Positions 17,842 through 26,466 are shown, counted from the first letter of the stretch. The stretch: 64,000 nucleotides of DNA from Citrobacter rodentium NBRC 105723 = DSM 16636 (GCF_021278985.1 NZ_CP082833.1:2356001-2420000), one strand, 5' to 3'. Numbers and translations: made by a program. Notes: a model not told the origin generated them from the letters alone.

Positions 17842-18488
17842 TCACCGTCTCCGGGCTTAATCAGCATCAAACCACAGCCAAAAGCACGACTTTTGCCATA
17901 TCCCTGCATCAAACGCTGGAGAAATAAATCCGGTTCGTTAATCTGCAGCACGCCCGAATAATCCACGCTACTGAACTGAATCGGCGGGCGGGATTTACCA
18001 CGAATGATTTGTTGCTGTCGATAGCTATCAACATTCACTTCAGATAATGAAAATCCATGCTGCTCACCCTGGCTGGCTAACCATTTTTGCGCTGCCTGCT
18101 GCTGGTGAAACCAGATAGTCTCTCCATCAGGGCAGGCTTTTGCCCGCCGCTTAGCATCCATCAACAGATCGTGACGTTTCCCTGTTTTACAAATGGTCGG
18201 GTTCGCACGCAGACTAAAGCGTAATCGTTGCCCGACCCGTAATTCAGGCGAAAACGCACGACATTCAATGCGAAATAAGTCGTCCGAAACAGGTGGTTTT
18301 GCAGACAAAACGAAAAAGCGAAATGCCCCCTGTACTTCCTCCCGACGGTAAAGATATTGTCGTTCCTGCTCGTCCGGAAATAGCGCCCAGAGCCATTGAT
18401 GCATGACATATTCGCCACGCTCTACCATATTTAACAGTTGTGAGGGCGATAACTGGCTGGTGTGTAACGTTATTCTTGAGAGGTACAC
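17838..18488 (-). CDS. cas6e: crRNA-processing endoribonuclease Cas6e (Cse3)
   Basis: 216 residues, slightly longer than E. coli CasE (199). It cleaves pre-crRNA at the base of the repeat hairpin and stays bound in Cascade. The catalytic histidine is in VMHQWLWALFP, matching the HQGLWHLFP segment of E. coli. The C-terminal glycine-rich loop GYGKSRAFGCGLMLIKPG is typical of RAMP proteins. It overlaps cas5e by 19 bases. Confidence 0.95.
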   Translation of the reverse strand: MYLSRITLHTSQLSPSQLLNMVERGEYVMHQWLWALFPDEQERQYLYRREEVQGAFRFFVLSAKPPVSDDLFRIECRAFSPELRVGQRLRFSLRANPTICKTGKRHDLLMDAKRRAKACPDGETIWFHQQQAAQKWLASQGEQHGFSLSEVNVDSYRQQQIIRGKSRPPIQFSSVDYSGVLQINEPDLFLQRLMQGYGKSRAFGCGLMLIKPGDGE

Positions 18489-19216
18489 ATTTCCTCCTTG
18501 AGAGACAGGGGCCCCTGATTCAGGGTACGCTCACCAAATAACCAATGCTGTCGACATAAAGGCACATCCCGGCGACGCAGAAGTTTATTGGCAACCAGAC
18601 CTTCATGTTCCCCCTCCCACCAGCATGTTGGTTGCAATCTGGGTAACCGAATATTGAGGCCTTTGAGTTTATCCTGATACTGCCGCCAGGCGCTGTTTAA
18701 CACATCCGGGGCATTACCCTGAAGGAGCAATGGCAAAAGCGGTAATGCCAGAGGATGGCTTTTTCGTCCCGCATAAAGTGTAAAAACAGGATGCCTGAGC
18801 GCTTCCTGGAGTTGCTCCAGAGAATAAGGCGCCCCTGATGTTGAGGCCATCGCGACCATCCACCACGCATCGCTGTAATAGTCGCGTCGGGAGATCAGCG
18901 CACTCAGCAAGTCCGGATCCTGTAATTCTTCACGGCGGCTGAAGTACCGCGCTTTACGAACCTCTTTCGGCATCTGAACGGTGTGATAATCTCTCGCCCA
19001 GCGGGGCCCCTCACTGGCGCACAGTAAGAATGTATAATGACGATTAAAGGCCTTCAGCCGGGCTTCATCATCACGTTCAATGCCAAGCGCGGCAGCCAGA
19101 AGCCCTAATAGCGCAGAACGTGACGGCAATTCATGGGTGTGGCGAACTTCGCCTGGGGCATCAACACCCCATGAAGCCATCGGCCCATGAAGCTGAAAAA
19201 CCAGATAGTGGTTCAT
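18470..19216 (-). CDS. cas5e: Cascade subunit Cas5e (CasD)
   Basis: 248-residue RAMP-fold subunit that caps the 5' handle of crRNA in Cascade. The N-terminus NHYLVFQLHGPMASWGVDAP and the following RSALLGLLAAALGI are typical of the I-E Cas5 family. It overlaps cas6e downstream and lies 10 bases after cas7e. Confidence 0.95.
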   Translation of the reverse strand: MNHYLVFQLHGPMASWGVDAPGEVRHTHELPSRSALLGLLAAALGIERDDEARLKAFNRHYTFLLCASEGPRWARDYHTVQMPKEVRKARYFSRREELQDPDLLSALISRRDYYSDAWWMVAMASTSGAPYSLEQLQEALRHPVFTLYAGRKSHPLALPLLPLLLQGNAPDVLNSAWRQYQDKLKGLNIRLPRLQPTCWWEGEHEGLVANKLLRRRDVPLCRQHWLFGERTLNQGPLSLKEEMCTSQE

Positions 19217-19226
19217 TAGCCGCTCC

Positions 19227-20282
19227 TTACGCGCAGATAAATTCCAGCACGTCCTTTATGCTTCCTTCTTTATTCATGACATTAAAGCCCACGAATTCGG
19301 TCTGCTGTTCGTAAACGGCGTTCATGTTTTCCCGAAGCTCGGTGACGCGCTGTACCGCCACGTTCAGATGATCCGAACCGACAATAGGTTTATAGAATGC
19401 CGCCGCGAGAGAACGTGGCTGATCGGTGCCTTTTTCCGCCATCGCCCAACAAGCGTAAGCACGGCTGGCGAAACTATTTTGCTTGCCCGTCGGAGAAACT
19501 TTTAGTGCGGCCTCGGTAAACGCCCGCAATGTTTGATTTGCAAGATCAACATTGCCGTTCAGATTTTTTATCAGCAAATCTTTATTGATGCAGATATAGG
19601 TATAGAAGAGCGCCGATCCAAATCCTGTATAGCCAAGATGACCCGCACCCGCATCGTCAGAGTTGGCGCGTAAGTCATCGACGGCGGTAAAGAAATCATC
19701 TTCAACGATGGTTTCACTTACGCCAAACGCGTGTGCTACCTGGCAGGCTGCTTCCACATTAAATTCAGGTTTATCCGCCAGCATGCGACCAAACATGGCG
19801 ATATCGACGGCCATGCGATCGTGACGTAACAGAGCCAGTTCTTCTTCTTTCGGCGCACGCTTTTCTTCCGCCAGCCGGTGCGCCAGCGCTTTTACGGCAT
19901 CAAATTCAGCAGGGCTGATATGCACAAGCTGTTCGGTTTCGCTGTTAGTTAACGGCTCTTTCGCTTTTTTATCCGCCTTCACTTTGCCAAAGCACCTGGC
20001 GATGGCTTCTACATACGCAACCGCTTTTTTCTCGTCAATACCACTTTTAATAAGGATTTCTGCGGCTTCACGCGCAATACGTCCGCTGCGGATACCAATA
20101 TTCCCGGCCAGCGCCTGCTCAAACAGCTCGGAGGTGCGCCATGCGCGTTTCAGACTCTGAGAGGAAATACGCAGACGCGTTGTGCCGCCGAGTACGACAG
20201 TTTTAGGCGCACCGGTATCATCACGATTCAGATTAGCTGCGGGGTAAGCGGTTAATAAATGGAGTTGAATAAACGTTGTCAT
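19227..20282 (-). CDS. cas7e: Cascade backbone subunit Cas7e (CasC/Cse4)
   Basis: 351 residues from MTTFIQLHLLTAYPAANLNR (ATG 20282; the frame is open 12 codons further upstream, but the family begins here). Six copies line the crRNA, and their thumbs flip out every sixth base. Conserved SSQSLKRAWRTSELF and GYTGFGSALFYTYICIN are present. It lies 13 bases after cse2. That six-base periodicity matters for the mini-CRISPR at 22768-22859. Confidence 0.96.
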   Translation of the reverse strand: MTTFIQLHLLTAYPAANLNRDDTGAPKTVVLGGTTRLRISSQSLKRAWRTSELFEQALAGNIGIRSGRIAREAAEILIKSGIDEKKAVAYVEAIARCFGKVKADKKAKEPLTNSETEQLVHISPAEFDAVKALAHRLAEEKRAPKEEELALLRHDRMAVDIAMFGRMLADKPEFNVEAACQVAHAFGVSETIVEDDFFTAVDDLRANSDDAGAGHLGYTGFGSALFYTYICINKDLLIKNLNGNVDLANQTLRAFTEAALKVSPTGKQNSFASRAYACWAMAEKGTDQPRSLAAAFYKPIVGSDHLNVAVQRVTELRENMNAVYEQQTEFVGFNVMNKEGSIKDVLEFICA

Positions 20283-20295
20283 GTGAATATCCCTG

Positions 20296-20832
20296 TTAAT
20301 CATTGTCGTTATCAGCATCGCCTGCCTGGTAAAAGTCCAGCGCCCAGCGGATACGGATAAATTCAGTTGGCCGCTGTTGACGGCGTTGATGTTTCAGTAA
20401 ATCATCCTGTTCCTGACACCAGCGGAAAATATCTTCCGCCAGTGAAATCAAATTGACCGAGCCATTTAACAACTTCACTGCTCGTCGCAGTTGCCTTAAT
20501 AGCTCATCCGGCGTCTTTACCGCACAAAGCCGGGAAAAACGCAGATCCGACATAACGCCGCTGAGCTGCGAGGCGAATGTTTGACGCTCATCTATTGATT
20601 TAACATGTGCCGCCAGCGCCGCCGTCAGCGCCAAGGCGGTAAAACGCCACTCCTGGCCTTCTCTTTTCCACAGCGTATGCGTCCGCATCAACAGGGAGCG
20701 GAAGCCTTCAGAAAGACAGGCGTCGTTTAGCGTCGTACTACGTCGCAGACTGGCGCGCGCACCACGCTTCTCCTGTAACTCCTCATGCCATTTGCGCAGC
20801 GTGGCTTTATGATCCTCTTGCACAATACTCAT
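20296..20832 (-). CDS. cse2: Cascade small subunit Cse2 (Cas11e, CasB)
   Basis: 178 residues, all-helical, with many basic residues. It is present as a dimer along the belly of Cascade, where it stabilises the displaced strand. It is recognised by length, composition and position between cas8e and cas7e, with the conserved IRWALDFYQAG near the C-terminus. It overlaps cas8e by 4 bases. Confidence 0.93.
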   Translation of the reverse strand: MSIVQEDHKATLRKWHEELQEKRGARASLRRSTTLNDACLSEGFRSLLMRTHTLWKREGQEWRFTALALTAALAAHVKSIDERQTFASQLSGVMSDLRFSRLCAVKTPDELLRQLRRAVKLLNGSVNLISLAEDIFRWCQEQDDLLKHQRRQQRPTEFIRIRWALDFYQAGDADNDND

Positions 20833-22388
20833 TCAGCAGCCTCCTGCTTTTTTTCCCTGGCGGCTTTTGCGCTTTGCTTTTCCGCCGATGTCGTAAAATA
20901 TTTTCTGCGCGCCGCCATAATGCGCTGCAGGTCGTTATTCTCGTAAGGATTGGTAAAAGCGCGGTCATCGAAGTAGCGACGCGTAAATAGCCAAAGCTCT
21001 CTTTGCCATTGATTCAGCCTTTCATCCGGCTTCTGCCCTGTCTCCAGATCGTGAATCAGATGAAGAAAGCGCCCCTGCGTCAGGTTCCAGAAATCGATAT
21101 CGATGAAACTGAAGTCGCCTCGCGCATCTTTTGCACTGGCGAACCATGCTTCCTTCAATGCACTGCGTAGCAGGCTGAGGAGACGGGCTGCGGTTTGTAC
21201 GGCCTTACGCAGATCGGAGAGCAGATTTTCCGTCATAAGCAATGGGAAGTGATGCTCATACCAGCAGCGAATCTTCATATTGTCGAAATCCGCCCCAAAT
21301 CCCCATAGTCCAGCTTTGACGCCAGCAAGCTTATGCGCATTAAACACGTTGACGACCTGCGCCGGATATTCCTCATTCGCTTCCGTTGAATTTTTCTGGT
21401 TTAACCCCAGCCAGTCTCGCCAGATAAGTCCGCCGGGCTGAAGTTTGACGGAAAAGAACCCGCTCTTATCTTTCACAGGCGCGCGATAGGGGGTGAGTGG
21501 ATGCCGCCAGCCATCGTAGTTAACGCCATAATTCTTGACGGTCATAAAGCCAAGCAGCGCATCGCTCTCCACACCACAAATATCACAGAGTCCTGTCTGC
21601 GTAGTCGCAAAATCCAGGCGGATGCGGCGCGGCATTCCCCAGTACATTTGCAGTTTATTGACCTGCTCCGGCGTGGTAACAGTATTTGCAGGCGGTTCGC
21701 TGGTTCGCGTCGCGGCAAGCCACGGAAAAACAGACGCATCACAGACAGCAGGCAAAGGCAGATCCGCGGTATCCTGCGGCATCACGTTGAGCCACAGTTT
21801 GCGCCAGAGCGGCGTTTGCCGTTCGCCCTTGTACTCCTGCAATTCAATCAGAGTGGTCAGCGGTCCGCCGCCGCGCAGGCCGGTGCGATAACCTTTGCCG
21901 CCAGAGGGGGCATTGAGCTGCAAGGAAAATAACGCCAGCGCTGCGCAGTGCGGACAAAGCCGTTCCGTTACCCCGCGTTTAATAAAATGATCTTTATTGA
22001 ATTTGATGGTTTGCGCGCCGGGAATTTCCGGCAGCAGAGAGGCTATTGAAACTTTTTCACCGGCTAACGGTTCAAAATCCTGCATAAAACTCGGCGACTC
22101 CGCGCCGAAGTGAAAGGCATGCCCCAGCGGTGCCAGGGCTTTATGCAACATCTCCCCTGTCAACCCCTCTTCCCAGATATCCTCCCAGCGACTATAGTTT
22201 TTCGGCGCAATGCTGCTTTGCAATAACCCCAACAGAAACTGCCAGGCAGCCCCCTGTAAATCAGCTCGCGTAGCGGCAATATCCACCACATTTTCATCCG
22301 CCAGATCGACAGGCGCCAGTTTACCCGTGGCGCCATTTTTGAAACGAACGGGCAGCCATTGACAAAAAATCAAATTTACAGGAAACAT
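20829..22388 (-). CDS. cas8e: Cascade large subunit Cas8e (Cse1, CasA)
   Basis: 519 residues. This subunit recognises the PAM and recruits Cas3. The N-terminus MFPVNLIFCQWLPVRF and a zinc-finger-like set (RLCPHCAAL; TGLCDICGVESD) are visible, and the C-terminal four-helix region ends in a Lys/Ala-rich tail. It is first gene of the seven-gene cas operon. The 495-base region before it holds the operon promoter and the mini-CRISPR unit. Confidence 0.95.
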   Translation of the reverse strand: MFPVNLIFCQWLPVRFKNGATGKLAPVDLADENVVDIAATRADLQGAAWQFLLGLLQSSIAPKNYSRWEDIWEEGLTGEMLHKALAPLGHAFHFGAESPSFMQDFEPLAGEKVSIASLLPEIPGAQTIKFNKDHFIKRGVTERLCPHCAALALFSLQLNAPSGGKGYRTGLRGGGPLTTLIELQEYKGERQTPLWRKLWLNVMPQDTADLPLPAVCDASVFPWLAATRTSEPPANTVTTPEQVNKLQMYWGMPRRIRLDFATTQTGLCDICGVESDALLGFMTVKNYGVNYDGWRHPLTPYRAPVKDKSGFFSVKLQPGGLIWRDWLGLNQKNSTEANEEYPAQVVNVFNAHKLAGVKAGLWGFGADFDNMKIRCWYEHHFPLLMTENLLSDLRKAVQTAARLLSLLRSALKEAWFASAKDARGDFSFIDIDFWNLTQGRFLHLIHDLETGQKPDERLNQWQRELWLFTRRYFDDRAFTNPYENNDLQRIMAARRKYFTTSAEKQSAKAAREKKQEAAE

Positions 22389-22665
22389 GCTTTTTCCTTA
22401 TCTGATGGGCCATCCATGGCGCCAATATTCCCTTAACGTATTAGTGAAGTGAGAGCTGGAAACTAATTGATAGTTTTTTCCCCAGACGAACCATCATCCG
22501 GAGAAACAGGCATTTAAATCTGGTTGATTCTTCTTGCATATAAAACCTTTCTATTGATAACAACCAAACCCTGCAAGTATTATCAATACCGCCAAGCATG
22601 ATTAGGCTTCAGGGCATCTCTTCTTATGGAGAGGCTCTGGAGCCTAACCCACATGAATTATGGGT

Positions 22666-22671
22666 GATAAT
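22666..22671 (+). promoter_or_regulatory. Candidate -10 element for the rightward transcript
   Basis: GATAAT, preceded by TGG and GTG, matches five of six -10 consensus bases. No good -35 lies 16-18 bases upstream, so recognition would rely on an activator or stress sigma. Initiation near 22678 would give a leader of about 45 bases to the ATG at 22724. Confidence 0.35.
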
Positions 22672-22703
22672 ACATCCTCTCGTAACAAGGTTCAATATGT
22701 CGG

Positions 22704-22722
22704 ATGGTGGTTAAAGAGAATT
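22704..22722 (+). promoter_or_regulatory. Putative Cascade target site (PAM plus seed) of the mini-CRISPR
   Basis: ATG at 22704-22706 is an accepted type I-E PAM. The following bases GTGGTTAAAGAGAATT (22707-22722) match the mini-CRISPR spacer start GTGGTGAAAGACAACT at 13 of 16 positions. Mismatches are at 6, 12 and 15; positions 6 and 12 are flipped out and do not pair in I-E Cascade. The site covers the AAAGAGA ribosome-binding sequence of the ORF at 22724. Confidence 0.65.
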
Positions 22723-22723
22723 T

Positions 22724-22804
22724 ATGAAAAAACAAACCTACCAGTCTATTAACCTGTTAAACTTGACACATTCCCCTTCCAGGAAGGGGATAAACCAGTG
22801 GTGA
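22724..22804 (+). CDS. 26-codon ORF overlapping a degenerate CRISPR repeat (possible CreT-like element)
   Basis: ATG 22724 follows AAAGAGA by five bases, a credible Shine-Dalgarno sequence. The frame encodes a 26-residue peptide, starting MKKQTYQSINLLNLT and ending GINQW, and stops at TGA 22802-22804. The 3' half passes through the first degenerate repeat and ends inside the spacer. I recognise no homologue. Its start region is the predicted Cascade target, the position a CreT-type toxin gene would occupy. It may equally be a non-functional chance ORF. Confidence 0.35.
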   Translation: MKKQTYQSINLLNLTHSPSRKGINQW

Positions 22805-22859
22805 AAGACAACTGTCTGATTACAATGGTCCCGTTCCTCGCGCCAGCGGGGATAAGCCC
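22768..22859 (+). CRISPR. Degenerate mini-CRISPR (two repeats, one 33-nt spacer), CreA/CreR-like
   Basis: Repeat 1 (22768-22797) keeps the stem CCCCTT/AAGGGG with compensated bases and the crRNA 5' handle ATAAACCA, one change from ATAAACCG. Repeat 2 (22831-22859) matches 24 of 29 bases of the array-2 repeat and keeps the Cas6e stem with one G-U pair. The spacer between them is 22798-22830. Both repeats read on the plus strand, opposite to both arrays and all cas genes. The spacer start matches a site at 22707 with a PAM. There is no tract of further spacers. Confidence 0.75.
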
Positions 22860-22880
22860 CGGAGCCATCTGGCTCCGGGC
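22856..22880. terminator. Strong hairpin after the mini-CRISPR
   Basis: CCCGGAGCC ATCT GGCTCCGGG, a nine-base stem that begins within the last bases of degenerate repeat 2 and ends four bases before the cas3 stop. No U-tract follows on either strand. It could end or stabilise the mini-CRISPR RNA, or the cas3 mRNA from the other strand. Confidence 0.6.
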
Positions 22881-22883
22881 AAT

Positions 22884-25532
22884 CTAATCACCCTTACCAA
22901 TCAATCCCTCATTTGCCGAATAGCCGCACCCGGCTGAATCCGTCACGATAATCACATAGGTAAAATCCTTATCCTGGTAGTGTTCAGCGCACCAATTTTG
23001 CAGCGCTTCACCCTCTAAAAGCTCAAACTCGCCTTTATGTTTTCCCCACCAGCTCTGGCGCACCCGCACTACGCTCATCTCCCACGGATGCTCGCTTAGG
23101 GCATAAGGCATCACCACGCCATCGACAATTTTGGCCAGCCACAGCGTGACGGATTCTTCCGCCAGCCGAGTGGAGAGCGTTTCTGACAGGTAATGACTAT
23201 TTTCAGAGCTATAACCTGCGGCAAAGTTAAGTAGCATTTGCGTAGCAAATGCTCGATCGCAATAATATTTTCCTTCCTGCTTCTGTTCAGTTTCTGCAAA
23301 TCCGACAGGCATGACGACGCTTTCACCGTAGACCGACTCAATTAATAATCGGGCGGATTGCGGCATCCGGATTGCGCCCTGTTCACGCAGGACACGCTGC
23401 GTGAGCCACAGGCGACCATGATCGGGATAGACATAAGCGCTATTACGCATAGCACAAGAAAACCAGTCTTCCTGCGGCGCCTCATCCCATTCAGGCGCAA
23501 GCACCAGTAGCTCCGGCGCATCACGTTCATCCTGTCCGCTATTTTTCAGTTGACCGTTACGGTCACGGATATGGCGCTGCAATCGCCCGGCCCGCTGGAT
23601 AAGCAGATCCACTGGCGCCAAATCAGAGATCATGGCATCCATATCAATATCTACTGAACTTTCAATTACTTGAGTGCAGATAAGTACTTTTCCCGCCCGC
23701 TGCGTACTCTCACTTTTACCAAATCGCGACAGCGTTTCCGTCTCAATCCTTTGCCGGTCATAAAAGGCAAACCGACTGTGAAATAACGAGATATTTTCAG
23801 CAGCTATCACACCTCTGGCGATAAGCTGGCGATAAACTCGTATCGCATCGTCAACCGAGTTTCGTATCCATGCGATGCATTGCCCTTCACTCGCTGCCTG
23901 TTCAATGCGTTCGATACAGGATTGTTCGCTATACAGCCAACCGACTTTGACGCAACGTTCAACCTCTTTACGGGTCGCGACATGGCGGGAAACGACGCCT
24001 GTACCAGTAACCTGCGTTAGCCAGGGATAATCGCCATGACCTAACAGCGGTGCTTCGATATGGCTCCCTCTGCCACGAGCAAAAGCGGCTACCAGGCGGT
24101 CACGCTGCTGCTGTGAGAGCGTGGCGGAGAGAAGTATGGTGGTGTTGCCGTTGCGAGCCTGATTTTCGATCAGGCTTTCAAGGATCCGCGACATATAGGC
24201 GTCGTAAGCATGTATTTCATCCGCCAGCAGGATTTTATTACTCAGCCCCAGCAGGCGCAGATTGTTATGCTTAAACGGCATTACTGCCATCATCGCCTGA
24301 TCGAGCGTGCCCACGCCAACTTCAGCCAGCAACGCCTTCTTATTACTGTCGGCGAACCAGGCGGCGCAGCCCTGGCGCTCATCCGGCTCCCCGGCACCGA
24401 TCAAATCAGCGGACCAGATTGATTGATTAAACCTGTCCATCAGGCCACGCGCACTGTGCGCCAGAACCAGACTGGGGCGAGAGCCGGGCTGGTAGAGCGC
24501 CTGCCAGCTTTGCGCCAGCCGATCAAACATCGCGTTCGCCGTCGCCATTGTCGGCAGACCAAAAAACAGCCCTTTTGCTTTTCCGGCAGCCATTAAGCGG
24601 TGCGTAAGGATCAGCGCAGCCTCCGTTTTTCCGGCCCCCGTGACGTCTTCCAGGATAAATAACTGCGCCCCTGCATCATGAATATCGAGCGTCAGGACTT
24701 TTTGCTGTAAGGGCGTGGGCTGCCGGATAAAAGGAAATAACGTGTTAACACCCGAAAAAGGGGCCACCCCAGAAGAAGGCGGGAAAATGGCAAGCGCCGC
24801 TTTCGCTTTCTCCAGCGCCTGCTGCCAGTATGTTTCGACAGGCATCTTACTGGCGATGCGCGGGAAAAAGCGGGTAGACGAGCCGCTCCAGTCAGCCAGC
24901 ACTACAGCCGCCGAAATGAGCCACGAGAGTTGCTGAAATAACGCGATGCCATCATCCTCATCCCAGCATGACGGAATCACTATCTGCGGAAACAGCGCTT
25001 TGGCGCTGGCAAGAAATTCGCGCGCCGCCTCTTTATCCTGCGGAAGGAAGTTGTCGAGTTCTTGTACGCCGTCTGGTGGTCGCCCGTGATGCCCGGTTGT
25101 TAGCGGCATCCACATCGCAATGACTCGCTTCAGTTTGCGGGGAGTCAGCGTCGAGTGCGGAAATAATTCAGGACAGTCGCTTAACCAGGTATTCCATAAC
25201 CAGTAGCCAAGCGTCGTATGAGAGATTTTTTCATAGTTTTGTCGCCGTCCGGCAGGAACGTTCAGATCCGGATGGCTGTAAAGCTGTTGAAACGAACTGG
25301 CAAATTTACCTGTATCATGCCAGCATAATAACCAGGCAAAAAACTGTGCGGCCTGTTCAATATCCGTCATACCCAACCGCCGAAAATGATCGGCCAGCCC
25401 ATAGATATTATTTTTCACCATCCAATAGCCTACCGCCGCTACGTCCAGTGAATGCCAGCACAATAAATGGTAATCATCACCGCCATCTTTTTCTCCCTGG
25501 CGGGTTTTGCCCCAAAAATTAAATATCGACAC
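22884..25532 (-). CDS. cas3: CRISPR-associated helicase-nuclease Cas3
   Basis: I favour the GTG start at 25530-25532 (882 aa) because AGGTAGAG lies just upstream and the family begins near FNFWGKTRQGE; an ATG at 25604 would add 24 residues. The N-terminal HD nuclease has WHSLDVAAVG and WHDTGKFAS. The SF2 helicase has Walker A DVTGAGKTEAAL, the DEAD-like DEIHAYDAYMSRI, SATLS, and motif VI QRAGRLQRH. It nicks and degrades DNA bound by Cascade. It is transcribed separately from cas8e, with 495 bases between. In S. Typhimurium, as I recall it, sopD lies between cas3 and cysH; here that gap is only about 200 bases and holds no gene. Confidence 0.96.
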   Translation of the reverse strand: MSIFNFWGKTRQGEKDGGDDYHLLCWHSLDVAAVGYWMVKNNIYGLADHFRRLGMTDIEQAAQFFAWLLCWHDTGKFASSFQQLYSHPDLNVPAGRRQNYEKISHTTLGYWLWNTWLSDCPELFPHSTLTPRKLKRVIAMWMPLTTGHHGRPPDGVQELDNFLPQDKEAAREFLASAKALFPQIVIPSCWDEDDGIALFQQLSWLISAAVVLADWSGSSTRFFPRIASKMPVETYWQQALEKAKAALAIFPPSSGVAPFSGVNTLFPFIRQPTPLQQKVLTLDIHDAGAQLFILEDVTGAGKTEAALILTHRLMAAGKAKGLFFGLPTMATANAMFDRLAQSWQALYQPGSRPSLVLAHSARGLMDRFNQSIWSADLIGAGEPDERQGCAAWFADSNKKALLAEVGVGTLDQAMMAVMPFKHNNLRLLGLSNKILLADEIHAYDAYMSRILESLIENQARNGNTTILLSATLSQQQRDRLVAAFARGRGSHIEAPLLGHGDYPWLTQVTGTGVVSRHVATRKEVERCVKVGWLYSEQSCIERIEQAASEGQCIAWIRNSVDDAIRVYRQLIARGVIAAENISLFHSRFAFYDRQRIETETLSRFGKSESTQRAGKVLICTQVIESSVDIDMDAMISDLAPVDLLIQRAGRLQRHIRDRNGQLKNSGQDERDAPELLVLAPEWDEAPQEDWFSCAMRNSAYVYPDHGRLWLTQRVLREQGAIRMPQSARLLIESVYGESVVMPVGFAETEQKQEGKYYCDRAFATQMLLNFAAGYSSENSHYLSETLSTRLAEESVTLWLAKIVDGVVMPYALSEHPWEMSVVRVRQSWWGKHKGEFELLEGEALQNWCAEHYQDKDFTYVIIVTDSAGCGYSANEGLIGKGD

Positions 25533-25731
25533 AAATTCTCTACCTGACGGGAAATTATACTGACGTATAATTACGGAATCAGGCCAGAAATTTTGTGATT
25601 TCAATCAACAAATTATGATGATTTCTGATATGAATATACTGGGCGTTAATATAATAAAAAATACTTATTCCTGGCGTTAAAATTAAAAATCCCGGAATAA
25701 CCGGGATCCTAAAGTGAAATATTCTCTGCCA

Positions 25732-26466
25732 TCACCCCTCATGCAATCCGCATTCACGCTTCAGGCCAAAGAAGCGGGTTTCTTCTTCCGCCATTCCCGG
25801 TTCCCATTTGCGGGTAGTATGCGTATCACCAACGGAAAGATAGCCTTCATCCCATAACGGATGGTATTTCAGCCCGTGCTTTTGCAGGTACTGATAAACC
25901 GTACGGTTATCCCAGTCGATAATCGGCAGCACTTTAAACACCCCGCGCTGGATGGCCAGCACCGGCAGATGTGCGCGACTGCCGGACTGTTCGCGGCGCA
26001 GTCCGGCAAACCAGGTTTGCGCGTTCAGCTCTTTTAACGCGCGGTTCATCGGCTCGACTTTGTTGATTTCATTATATTTCTCAATGCCCTCAACGCCCTG
26101 CTCCCACAGCTTACCGTAGCGCGCCTCCTGCCAGGCGGCGCTTTCGGTTGCACGGTAAACCTTCAGATTCAGGTTGAGCCTGTCCGTTAACTCGTCGATA
26201 AAACGGTAGGTTTCCGGGAACAGATAGCCGGTGTCGGTAAGAATCACCGGAATATCCGGACGGACCTGATTCACCAGATGCAGGCTGACCGCCGCCTGAA
26301 TGCCGAAGCTGGACGACAGCACATATTCACCGGGCAGATTTTCCAGCGCCCATGCCACGCGCCCTTCGGCGTTCAGCTTCTCCAGTTGGCTATTGGTTTC
26401 AGCCAGCGCCATAACGCGGTCGACTTTTGGCAATTCATTAAGGGCGTTAAGATCGAGTACGGACAT
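25732..26466 (-). CDS. cysH: Phosphoadenosine phosphosulfate reductase
   Basis: 244 residues. It reduces PAPS to sulfite with thioredoxin. The PP-loop-like segment is YVLSSSFGIQAAVSLHLV, and the redox-active cysteine is in the C-terminal ECGLHEG. It is last gene of the leftward cysJIH operon and is separated from cysI by a REP-containing spacer. It is intact. Confidence 0.97.
   Translation of the reverse strand: MSVLDLNALNELPKVDRVMALAETNSQLEKLNAEGRVAWALENLPGEYVLSSSFGIQAAVSLHLVNQVRPDIPVILTDTGYLFPETYRFIDELTDRLNLNLKVYRATESAAWQEARYGKLWEQGVEGIEKYNEINKVEPMNRALKELNAQTWFAGLRREQSGSRAHLPVLAIQRGVFKVLPIIDWDNRTVYQYLQKHGLKYHPLWDEGYLSVGDTHTTRKWEPGMAEEETRFFGLKRECGLHEG

Larger units (their letters stand above)
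22389..22883. other. cas8e-cas3 intergenic region (495 bp)
   Basis: AT-rich in its cas8e-proximal part (22440-22580), as expected for an H-NS-repressed cas promoter. A weak minus-strand promoter can be read near 22535-22565: TTGGTT, about 17-18 bases, then TTTATA/TTATAT. A plus-strand -10-like GATAAT is at 22666. The distal part holds a short ORF and two degenerate CRISPR repeats, listed separately, ending in a strong hairpin. Confidence 0.6.

Noticed and set aside
22601..22660. Spacer-like match or extra CRISPR repeat at the AGGCTC/GAGCCT hairpin (22632-22645)
   Set aside because: It is a short palindrome with no repeat handle and no 61-base spacing.
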